This document shows positions 45,858 through 55,615 of a DNA stretch of 64,000 nucleotides, piece by piece. The translations under genes were made by a program, and so were the position numbers. The number at the start of each line of letters is the position of its first letter. Positions within the stretch are counted from its first letter, which is position 1. Source of the stretch: Terebella lapidaria (lineage: Eukaryota > Annelida > Polychaeta > Terebellida > Terebellidae); the NCBI GenBank assembly GCA_949152475.1, contig OX424561.1, positions 3,782,001 to 3,846,000 of the forward strand, read 5' to 3'. The notes under the pieces were generated by a model. That model had not been told where the DNA came from, did not search any database, and saw nothing but the letters and a program-made list of their open reading frames with translations.

Positions 45858-46931
45858 TCATCGTCGTCTAATCTTGGCCAGTGGTGTGTCGTCCACGACA
45901 ACTGTGTTCCTCTCCCTCTTTCCACGAACATTCCCTCTTGGTAAAATGGCCAGTGCCAAGCTTCGCTGCATTCGAAGGCGGTTTTCTTGGTATCTGTATC
46001 AACATATATACAGGAAAAATACATGTAGTGAGCAGAACAAAACTTATATAGAGTTGGTACCATTCAACAACAACGAAAGAAAAACAATTATGAATTACCC
46101 AAAAGTCCATATTGTGGGATTTTCAGATCGAATCCCCAAGCATCGGTGGCGTCCAAAATGTGACTCCAGAGGGTCTTGGCAAAACCTTTTGCTGAGGACC
46201 ATCTTAACACCAGATTGCAGCAAGTACTTGGTGGCCTCAATCAAAGAAAACTGTAAAAAAAGGACAGATTATTAGTCTAATCAATATTTCTTGACATCTA
46301 AATGCTTCCCCAGTCCTATTCCTGTAGACATAAGAAAAAAGTCGAGATAGCTGTGTTTGTAGCCCTTCATAGGTCTGTTGTGTCAGAAACATTTTGTTTT
46401 TTTTCTGCCTTCGAGAAGCCCTCGCGTGTCATCACAGAAGTCCTCCATGCCTCGATATAGCCCAAAAACTCATCAGCAAAAAACTGAAAACAGAGTGTAA
46501 ACACTACAAACAACTTCGTCTTATGGAAATATATGGACACATCCGAAGTAACAATACATGTATGAATCACAACTGAATATTTAACTAGAATAGCAGCTAG
46601 GAAAGATGTAGCATAGATGTATAATGAAACATACTCGAAATCGGTCGTCTTGAACGCTGTTGTAGGGAAGGAGATACGGGTTCGCCCTCCTGACTCCTTC
46701 AGTCACAGATCTGATAAGAAAAAGACATTTTCATCACAAATTCAAATATAATAGAATCAATATCATCCATATAGCGAGTTTAATGCATATTGGGTTGTCT
46801 GAGCTGCACATCATGTGTACACATACCTTGTGTTGAGGCAATCGAAGAATTTGTCCATGAGCAAAATGAATTTTGCAGTCTCCTGGCAGCTTTGGTCACC
46901 AAATGTCTGCATGACGCGCCCGACAGAATTG
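45858..46931 (-). pseudogene. P-element/THAP9-like transposase, 3' five exons, damaged
   Basis: On the minus strand the exons are 46931-46827, 46710-46635, 46483 to about 46371, 46250-46099 and 45993-45858. Phases agree at all joins except the end of exon 3. Residues match the C-terminal half of P-type transposases in order: FILLMDKFFDCLNTR, NPYLLPYNSVQDDRF, EFLGYIEAWRTSV with [30 protein letters not shown] with FGRH and SENPT, and a tail VDDTPLAKIRRR before TGA. In exon 3 an A8 run puts the frame out by one base, and the homologous continuation lies in the next frame. The expected donor after it is also not canonical. This could be decay or a homopolymer assembly error. The upstream part with the catalytic Asp residues and THAP domain is not found up to 47.6 kb. 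P-type transposases cut and join DNA ends in the nucleus; THAP9 is a host-retained form. Confidence 0.75.
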
Positions 46932-47783
46932 CTGAGAACCAAAATTGTTTTTCCTTATGAAAACTCACAATGACAGGTCATCAAGAATGGTTTATGCTGT
47001 ACACTATGGCTGCATATTAATTGAGTATACATACCTAGAGAGAGTGTGTTATATGAAAAAATAATCCCACGAGGCGATATTGCGCCTTCATGCGTGGAAC
47101 CAGCCAACAACAACTACAAGTGTACCAACTGTGTATGCCGAAACAACAACAACACGTGTTTGTTTGCTTGAGTCATTGTCATCATTGCCGAAAGTTAATT
47201 CGCTTGACGGCTAACACTGTGGGTCGAGGCAGAATTATATAGATAACATGTTGCAATATGTTTGTGGTGTTCATACTGAACCCATATCCATTTGACGATA
47301 GGTGTCAAAGCAGCGACCAAACAGGAGGGTTGGTGATATAAGTATAATTTTAAATGGTAGGGATGTATGACTGGAATGACGAAATCAATGATCAGTCTAG
47401 ATGTATTAAATGTATCATTTGCACGTAGAAGGCGCACAATAAAAATTTAACGTTTATAGCCTTGTATGGCATTACTAGGAGTTGTGTCAACAAACGAAAT
47501 TCATTCCCTTATCATAGCCAGGATATAGAACATAAAAATGCTGTCGATACCAGGTAACACTGGCGCCACCTAGTTTAGGTTATGTATTGCTCTTACGTGT
47601 GGAGCAGACGCCCGGAGCAGACGAATGTCTTACATGTTCAGGCCTTGCTGAGGTGAAGCGCGACGGGCGAGTCCATTGTTCATATCCCGCTCTAGGGGCG
47701 ATATGAGGACCATTCCACATTATTTGGGGAGGTTCTGGTCGTTTTTGGCAATAAAAACAATCGGTTTTACTCGGTATGTATGA
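46932..47783. other. No gene recognised
   Basis: Upstream exons of the P-like gene would lie here or beyond. A possible donor CTCTAG|GTATGT (minus strand, near 47030) has no clear acceptor before it. A small hairpin CCACG-AGGCG-CGCCT-CGTGG-type word lies near 47070. Confidence 0.35.
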
Positions 47784-47884
47784 CAAATAATACACTGTCA
47801 CCCCTCGGCGATATACACGATCATCACGCCTCGCTCCCGCTCGGCATGATATCGTGTATATCGCCTCAGTAACAGTGTATTATT
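47784..47884. repeat. 101-bp imperfect palindrome
   Basis: AAATAATACACTGT and CGATATACACGAT on the left are matched by ATCGTGTATATCG and ACAGTGTATTATTT on the right. The stem is about 38 bp with a short mismatched section. It directly precedes a stretch with TACGTATG-type words and may be a mobile-element hairpin. Confidence 0.82.
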
Positions 47885-48124
47885 TCACACTTAAGTCATA
47901 CGAATGTGATACTAACCCATACGTATAATATACTAAGTTATACGTATGGGATACTAACACATACTTAGGAGATACTAAAATTTCCATAAACCCGAGATCG
48001 ACGTGGAAATAGAAATAATACATTCGTCCTCCGTGTTTCCCATCTAACCTTCCTGCTCCTTTTATGCTCTTCATGAAAATGTCACATCATGCACACATCT
48101 ATCTACTTATAAAGAAATATTCCA

Positions 48125-48415
48125 TAGTATAAGATCAGTATCTCATACGTATGTGTTAGTATCTCATACGTATGACATATTATCTCATACGTATGTGTTA
48201 ACAACTCATATGTATGTGTTAACAACTCATATGTATGTGTTAACAACTCATATGTATGTGTTAACAACTCATACGTATGTGTTAATATCTCATACGTATG
48301 ACTTATTATCTCATACGTGTGTCTTAACAACTGATTCGTATGCGTTAACAACTCATACATATGTGTTAGTATCTCATACGTATGACTTATTATTTCATAC
48401 GTATGAGATAAAAAA
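48125..48415. repeat. Minisatellite of 21-bp palindromic units
   Basis: About 14 units of the form GTGTTAACAACTCATACGTAT repeat every 21 bp, with CATACGTATG or CATATGTATG at the core and GTTAAC in many spacers. Because 21 is a multiple of three and the unit lacks stops in two frames, both strands stay open for about 90-110 codons. Similar words occur at 47890-47985. Confidence 0.93.
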
Positions 48416-48585
48416 TTAATAACTTCACTTTTTTGTGGCACGAACGGGGCGCCATACTATTTAGATATAAGCTTCATCCTGTAGATCGACTTCTCGTTTT
48501 TTAAATAAATATTTAAACAAAATATAGACAGAATGTCTGACAAAGTTTCTTTTTTGCCCAATGCATGGCTATATACCTATCTGTG

Positions 48586-48614
48586 ATCAGCTGAAATTTT
48601 TTATTTCAGCTGAT
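48586..48614 (+). promoter_or_regulatory. Perfect hairpin enclosing a 3' splice site
   Basis: ATCAGCTGAAAT at 48586 and ATTTCAGCTGAT at 48603 are exact inverted copies with a loop of five T. The acceptor AG at 48608-48609 is inside the stem, and the exon begins at 48610. Pairing in the transcript would hide the splice site. Confidence 0.6.
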
Positions 48615-48956
48615 GTTGGTGAGATGTGCTGGTCTGATGTACATTGTAGAGATCCGATAGCAACGTGCAAGGATAGTGTTTGCGTATCTCCAGAACACGC
48701 TGTCGAAAAGAATGGTGTATGCGGTATGTGAATTATCATGAACTTCATTTCCCATAATTAACAACAAACAAAAAGCATTCCTATAAGTTATGATTTTCGA
48801 TCAAACTGACATCATCAAATAGATTCAAACCAACCATTATACCAGCATGCATTGATCTTAATGAACCTTGTCGTTTCAGAACTGTCCTGTAATCCGGTAT
48901 GCGCGGCTGGAGAGACTTGCATCATGGGCACCTGCAAGGAACTGAAACGTCAGTGA
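48610..48956 (+). CDS. Cysteine-rich EB-module protein, last two exons
   Basis: Exon 48610-48723 is phase 1 to 1 and exon 48880-48956 is phase 1 to the stop TGA. The first encodes DVGEMCWSDVHCRD, ATCKDSVCVSPEH and EKNGVC, the Cys pattern of an EB module, a small extracellular domain found in invertebrate secreted and membrane proteins. The second encodes ELSCNPVCAAGETCIMGTCK and a short basic tail, a further Cys-rich half module. Borders are TTTCAG before both exons and GTATGTG after the first. Phase 1-1 exons are usual for extracellular modules that shuffle as units. No membrane segment follows, so this end is probably secreted. The signal-peptide exon must lie upstream but was not found, perhaps beyond the P-like gene. 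Confidence 0.72.
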
Positions 48957-49019
48957 TTCAATAGTTGTACAATAGTGGACCACAGGCGTATGTTTGTTGT
49001 GCACTCCCCGTAAACTGTA

Positions 49020-49497
49020 AGGGCTGGTTTTACACGATCAAACTACTTCAAACTTTCTACTTCAAACTCCTTAAAGTGAGTTTGATGTAGTTTGATGGTG
49101 GGTGTTTACACGATCAAACTCGTCACGTCAAACTACTTCAAACTACATCAAACTCCTTCAAACTCCGGTTTACACGGTCAAATTTCTCACTTCAAACTCC
49201 TTCAAACTACTTCAAACTCCTTCAAACTTCATCAATATTTTCATTAGACATTAATTTCTGATTCTCCTTTGTTGAAAGTTGCATTAAAATTGATTCGAAG
49301 GGCTGAAACATATTGGAGTATCTAACACAAAGTGAAAATCATGCTTTTCCATAAATGGATATGGACACTAGCTTGAATAGTTTGACTGAGTTTGATCAAA
49401 CTTTGTGGTGGGGTTTGAAGTATTTTGTGCCAAACTCCAAAGTTTGAAGTAGTTTGAAGCAAAAGTTTGAAGTAGTTTGATCGTGTAAGCCGTACCT
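49020..49497. mobile_element. TA-flanked inverted-repeat MITE with internal 12-bp words
   Basis: The ends read AGG, a few mismatches, then TTACACGATCAAACTACTTC and AAACTTT, inverted at the two sides. TA lies at 49018-49019 and 49498-49499. Inside, words such as CTTCAAACTCCTTCAAACTA repeat on the left and their complement on the right. A TA target suggests Tc1/mariner-type mobilisation, but the end sequence itself is not diagnostic. Confidence 0.78.
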
Positions 49498-49629
49498 TAA
49501 AGCGCTGGATATGCATGTGTGAAAACTGACACGACACATGTGTGGAAGATACGATGCACGGGGTTGTGCGAAAAGATACATATGTGTGAGTAAATCAGGC
49601 TCGAACACAATTATATTACAAGAATCAAA

Positions 49630-50545
49630 CCTGGACGTTTTTTTACCTGGTGCAAAGCACCAGATCTCCCCGGATGAATGAAGTCAATAGCAGCTAATAG
49701 CACGTTCATTTATAGCACTGTTTCCAAATATATCCGTGCTCATGTTATACAGGCCTACGATGTCCATGCAGGACAAATACCGATGCGAAAGCAATTGCTA
49801 CCGTATAGTTCGTTTGAACACTGATAGATAGTAGTCCCTCCTCGAGTACGCACATAAAAAAGGAAGGTGTTCATGCAATTCAGCACCGCTTTCCATTTTA
49901 TCCCGAATTCAATATATTCGTAAAGTTGTTTTTGGTCAAAATTGTACAAATAGGCGACCATATATGCCATATGAGAAATGTCTTCATAAATTTGAGTATC
50001 GTCGGAATAGCTATAAGCACTGAAATATCAATATTGAAGGCGGTGGTGTTGAAGTCGGAACCCATTCCGACTTTTTCACATTGACATTGATCAATAGGCC
50101 TACCACGGTTAATCTTCCGCACTCGAAAGAATTAGCTCGTTGTGTGAGGGCGAAAACTAAATGCGTATAATTGTTAAAAGTACAGATGCAGTCAGAAGAT
50201 GGAACGTAACAATGTTGCTAGTTTTACTGCTCCAAAACAAGGAAAATTAGGCACCGACATAACGTATAAGCGTGAGAAGTGAGCGATGGCTCGGCAGTAG
50301 GGACAAAAGTGATACCCGGTTGACTGAATGCACACCGTAGTTATGTATTTATTTCCAAATCCAATCGACACGCTAATGTTCACGTAGATCGGAGATACTG
50401 ACGAAAAAAATTCTCCCTTCGACGAAAATATTCGTCAGATTATATTAAATAACTGAATGATTTACGTCGAGCTCTGTAGGAAACATGTTCAAAGTATGTT
50501 TTCTCCGAAACCAGATTTTACCCCAGTCGATGAATAGTTATTATT
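49630..50545 (+). repeat. Segmental duplication, copy A
   Basis: From ACCTGGTGCAAAGCACCAGA through TACCCC-AGTCGA-GAATAG this aligns with 50630-51745, with many substitutions. Landmarks in both are ATCTCCCCGGAT or ATATCCCCGGAT, TAGTCCCTC-TCGAGTACGC, CCCATTCCGACTTT, GATGCAGTCAGAAGATGGAA, GCGATGGCTCGGCAGTAGGG and TGACTGAATGCACACCGTAG. No coding sequence is evident. Confidence 0.8.
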
Positions 50546-50629
50546 GTGAACAATTATTGTGTGATTGAGACGAATTTGCAAAGAACCAACAGCCTACGAT
50601 TATATATTTGGGAACAAAAATCATACCTG

Positions 50630-51745
50630 GTACAAAGCAACAGATATCCCCGGATAAAAGAAGTTAATAGCGTGCTCATTTCTAGCACTTTTCAATTCAG
50701 TTTTGTGCGCACATACGATGTCCATGCAGCACGAATACAATTGCTAGTTCGTATGAATAGTAGTCCCTCATCGAGTACGCCATCAAAATAGCAAGGTGTT
50801 TATAAAATTCAACACCGTTTTCAATTCGGCCCAAAATTCAATATACTCGTAAAATTGTTCTTGGTCAATAGTGTACAAATAGACGACAATATATGCCCAT
50901 ATGAGAAGTGTCTACAAAATTGAGTACTGTTGGAAAAGTTATGAGCACTGAAATTTAAATTTGGAAATCGGTGGTGTTGAACTCGGAACCCATTCCGACT
51001 TTCACACATTGCCAACGATCAGTACCACGGTTAACAACATTCCGCACTTTCCTGGCGAAAAATTAGCTCGTTGTGGGACAGCGAAAAATAAATGCATAGG
51101 GTTGTTAGAAGTAAAGATGCAGTCAGAAGATGGAACAAATGGGCTAACTTTAATGCTCAGAAACAAGAAAATTAGGAAGTGAGAAGTGAGAATGCATAGG
51201 GTTGTTAGAAGTAAAGATGCAGTCAGAAGATGGAACAAATGGGCTAACTTTAATGCTCAGAAACAAGAAAATTAGGAAGTGAGAAGTGAGAATGCATAGG
51301 GTTGTTAGAAGTAAAGATGCAGTCAGAAGATGGAACAAATGGGCTAACTTTAATGCTCAGAAACAAGAAAATTAGGAAGTGAGAAGTGAGAATGCATAGG
51401 GTTGTTAGAAGTAAAGATGCAGTCAGAAGATGGAACAAATGGGCTAACTTTAATGCTCAGAAACAAGAAAATTAGGAAGTGAGAAGTGAGAAGTGAGCGA
51501 TGGCTCGGCAGTAGGGAAGAAAGTGATACCTGGTTGACTGAATGCACACCGTAGTGATGTATGTATTCTCAAATGCCGCCGATACGCTGATGATCGGGTA
51601 AATGTTCACGTAAAAAATTGCTCCCTTCGACGAAACTATTCATCAGATTTTATTAATTAACTGAATTATTTACGTTCAACTCGGTAGAACACACGTTCAA
51701 AGTATTTTCTGTTCGAAACCAGGTTTTTTCCCCAGGGTCGAAGAG
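50630..51745 (+). repeat. Segmental duplication, copy B
   Basis: This is the partner of copy A, about 1000 bp downstream in the same orientation. It is longer because a 100-bp part has expanded to four copies at 51091-51490. Confidence 0.8.
51091..51490 (+). repeat. Four exact-length 100-bp tandem units
   Basis: Units start AATGCATAGGGTTGTTAGAA at 51091, 51191, 51291 and 51391 and end AGTGAGAAGTGAG. By eye they are identical or almost so. Copy A of the surrounding duplication has only one diverged unit, so the expansion is recent. Confidence 0.95.
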
Positions 51746-51916
51746 TATTCCCCCTTGGGATTCTCAGAGAACGTTTAAGAAGTCTCCCCTGCGTGGAGAC
51801 AACAATATCGATCATTTAAAACCAAGCAGCGGGAATGTTATGCACACATTAATTTAGTGTAGTAAGTCAGACATATTGCACTTGTCCGGGTTGTTTAAAT
51901 GTGAACTGCTATATAA

Positions 51917-52944
51917 CACCCTGCAACATATCTTAAAGCGGTGACTGACCTAGTTCCTTTATCTTGGGGTCAGGTCATGTTATTGTCACCGACTTGTGCT
52001 CAGATGTTTTGGAAGGAAGATAAACACAAGGTAAGAAAAATGCAATTTCTGCAACATAACGCATATATATAATAACTGAGGTAGATGATACGATGTCCGA
52101 GATACTACTATAAATTTATTTACTTCACAAATATTTGTAGGGGCTGAAATTTCCCAGAAATAAGGTTTCTTTCATCAATGTTTACCCCAATTTTGAAACG
52201 GTGATCACATTCATGGTCATTTTCAATAAATTCTGCACATTGTATTTAGATAATCTGTACACGGGAGTTAAGATAATCATCTCGTGTTTCATATATCCTG
52301 CGCATACGCTCCAATATATTGAAATTTTGCACTTATTCCTAAATTACTACACACGCTTGTCGTGTCACCGATTTGAGTCAAGCGTCACCGACTTAAGATG
52401 TTAGTTGCTCATTGTACAGTTAAACTCATTCAACCAGTGGGTATGTTATACCCAAAATGTAAACCTAAGTCGGTGACGCTTGACTCAAATCGGTGACACG
52501 ACAAGCATGTGGAATAATTTAGGAATAACTGAGAAATTACAAGATATTAGTGCATATGGGCAGGGTGTATGAAACATGAGATGATTATCTTAACTCCCGT
52601 GTACAGGTTATCTAAATACAATGTGCAGAATTTATTTAAAATGACCATGAATGTGATAACCGTTTCAAAATTGGGGTAAACATTGATGGAAGAAACCTTA
52701 TTTCTGGGAAATTTCAGCCCCTACAAATATTTGTGAAGTAAATAAATTTATAGTAGTATCTCGGACATCGTATCATCTACCTCAGTTATTATATATATGC
52801 GTTATGCTGCAGAAATTGCATTTTTCTTACCGTGTGTTGATCGTCCTTCCAAAAAATCTGAGCACAAGTCGGTGACAATAACATGACCTGACCCCAAGAC
52901 AAAGGAACTAGGTCAGTCACCGCTTTAAGATATGTTGCAGGGTG
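51917..52944. mobile_element. Foldback element with 480-bp arms and ATAA duplication
   Basis: The arms are 51917-52396 and 52465-52944, separated by 68 bp, and match with few differences over their whole length. The ends are CACCCTGCAACATATC and GATATGTTGCAGGGTG. ATAA flanks both sides (51913-51916 and 52945-52948). Four-bp duplications with CAC ends occur in Chapaev/CMC-type elements, so that group is possible. No coding sequence. A deleted relative lies at 29910-30395. Confidence 0.92.
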
Positions 52945-52948
52945 ATAA

Positions 52949-53429
52949 GGTTGCGGTTCTGGTTGCAACATTGTACATAGAAATAACATTGGAAACCAAA
53001 TCACACATGTAGCGTCACCATTACGCCTAAATTTTAACATGTTATTTGATGATGTTAGTGCGAAATGATACAATGCATGTGTGAGGAACATTTGCTATGA
53101 TACGATGCATGTGTGAGAGGATAGTACACATGTGTGATCACATTACACGGGAAAGAAACGATGGTCTATGTGTGCTAAAACTAACAGCGAAACCTTCAGC
53201 CAGTTCTTATGATTGGGACACAGGTATTTCCGAGGTTCGAGCAAGACATGCCCAGAGGTGGGTTGAATATAATAGACTGGAAATATTGTCAATACAGTAA
53301 TACATGATTGTCTACCATAATGGGTCATTCAGATAACATAATTGCCAAGATTTGCATCCGGCATATGTCCCACCCTGCATCGTAATTCTCAGACAGTAAG
53401 CCGCAGCGATCGGTGTATAATATACACGT
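52949..53429. other. No gene recognised
   Basis: This is unique sequence between the foldback element and the LTR element. It includes ATGATACGATGCATGTGTGA-type words near 53096. Confidence 0.35.
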
Positions 53430-53434
53430 ACAAT

Positions 53435-54037
53435 TGTTGCGAATTGGGTTCCTCAGGGCCCGATCAGCCATATGACAGTGTATAGTGTTCGATAGTGTTG
53501 TGCTTGAAGACACACAAACCAGTCCGAATTCAACTTATCCAATTTTATTGGGATGATTACTTCGTTGACGCACACGGCCACATCCGCTACTCTAAGCTTA
53601 GTCCGTTATCCAGTCCGTTATACGCGTTAACAATCCAACTAGTCTTCTTCACAAATATCACAGATAAATGCAACTCTTCTTTGATAATTTCAGTAATACG
53701 TTCGTATTCAGGGACTCTCTATGAACCAACTCACAAAAGTGCGGGGCTTTCCTCAGGATGTCTGCAAGTTTCCCGCTTCGTGGGGCGGAAGTTGAGTGTG
53801 ATTCGTCAGATGTGATGTCATGTCTGAGTTCACGTGATGTTGATGTCTGGAAATTGGCCGTGTGGTGCAGTGTCATGTTCTGAGCACGTGATCTAGGATG
53901 GTGCGGTGCATGTTGTGTATGTGTTCGGGTGATGTCAGCTGTAAGTATGGACTTGTATTGATTCTATGACGTGTATGTAGAGTGAGAGAATATGTGAGGG
54001 AGGGATTTTGGGTGGTTACAGTCATAAATATTCTACA
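53435..54037 (-). repeat. 3' LTR of the broken Ty3/gypsy element
   Basis: 603 bp, TGTTGCGAATTGGGTTCC to AAATATTCTACA on the plus strand. It differs from the other LTR by scattered substitutions and several indels, for example extra bases near 53560-53640 and a different end near 53990-54020. The divergence points to an old insertion. Confidence 0.9.
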
Positions 54038-55139
54038 TAACACCCCTTCTTCAAATTATGCCCTCGGAATTTACCCTACCCAAAACCTAACAGTCCAAAA
54101 ATCTAAACACGAAACGCTGAAAGTCCTAGAGGAACGCCACACACACCGCGCGAGACAATGGGAAAACAATGAGTACAATATAATTTCTAACTGTCAAAAT
54201 AAAGTCATCCGTCAGTCCGGACATAGGACAAATACATGCATCACAACGACAGGTGAGGAATCAAACATTTAAGATCAACGACATGTAAATTACAGAATAT
54301 AAGAAATTGCCCTCGACGTTCCAGAATGGAACAGAATTTGTTAAGGTGTGATTGCACGTAACTTATTGGTGACGGCACTGAGGCATTTTCCATTGACTTA
54401 TAATGTGAAAGTAAAGGTAACAAAATCACCAAAACAATACAATCCCCTGACCTAAAACTTGGTTAGCACACACACAAATACGCATGGATGATGAACCGAG
54501 ACATGGTTTCATAAATGATTTCACGAAAGCTGTGCAATCTGATGATTAGATAAATCATTTTATACGTTTCACCAAAACGAAGATTCGAGTATTCTGCTTG
54601 ACAAGCACTGGCTGTTGCATGTATTTATTCCTTGTTGTCGTCAAAATAATGAGAATATCTAGGGCTATACTTTCTGTGAGATGAATACAATGAGCTGAAC
54701 ATTCATAATCCCAAACACCTCGGTGCACCCGAGTGCATATCACCTGTGAGTTTTACTGGCCTCACTAGCTATTTGCTGCACAGCATAATCCTGTCGCTCG
54801 CATTGTTGTGAGTGTATTTTGTAGACTGAGAAATAGGTCGGGAAATGACATATGAAAACGATGAATTTAACAAATTTAACATTGCTTAGTAAGAAACAGA
54901 GTCTCGGTTAGTAATCCTTGATGGCTAACAATCAGAAAGGCAAAGTTTCACGTTGGTTGGAAGTGTGTGAATTCATGAATTTGTTACCTTTATATTTACA
55001 TTATAAGTGAATGGACAGCTGGTCACTGCCAGGTTCATGACGATCACATGCAATCAATCCTTAAAGTTCGTTCCTGAAAGAAATCAGGTTGGAGTTCGAC
55101 ATGACACATAAATCATGAATACGACAATTTCAAAACATT
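54038..55139. other. Remainder of the LTR element, no coding recognised
   Basis: By position this should hold the 3' end of pol. I see no RNase H or integrase motif, so that part has been lost or has decayed. GAAGAAGGGGTG (minus strand) beside the LTR could be the polypurine tract. Confidence 0.45.
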
Positions 55140-55562
55140 TATATATGATATGATATGATACTTGTTTATTATAGTCACATATACAATTATAAATAAATAC
55201 ACAAACAATACAAATACTTTGTATCCAGCCCAGGTCGGGCTTACAAGTGACTCCAAATCAAAATATAAAACCAGTGGACGGTTGTGTTACACACATACAC
55301 TTAAATAAAAAATTCTATACATACAATAAACTCTTTCTTCTTTCCCAAAAAGTCACATATTCAAGCCAACCTTCCATTCATCTTCCATTACCAGCTTAAA
55401 TTTTCCATTTTCATCTAAAGACAGGAAATTTGGACAACACTTTTTACACATATCTAACATATATTTACGTTCATCTTTGTGTACTGAACATTCAAACAAA
55501 AAATGCTTTTCATCTTCTACATCACTCATACATAATGGACAAATACGTTCTTCAACTGTCAT
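55140..55562 (-). pseudogene. 3' end of a second LINE
   Basis: On the minus strand a short frame encodes ERICPLCMSDVEDEKHFLFE, the Cys-His motif at the C-terminus of some LINE reverse-transcriptase proteins. An untranslated part follows with AATAAACAAG and ends in ATCAT repeats near 55150. CR1/L2 proteins of the kind next to it usually lack this motif, so it is probably a different LINE. Confidence 0.65.
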
Positions 55563-55615
55563 TGTCCTAAATAAGCCAGTGGAATTTTCTTTAACATTTA
55601 TATACCTTCCAGTTT

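Noticed and set aside
48103..48441. 112-codon and 88-codon frames of repeating THTYELL / TTHMYVL on opposite strands
   Set aside because: Both come from the 21-bp minisatellite, whose length keeps frames open. Nothing else indicates coding.
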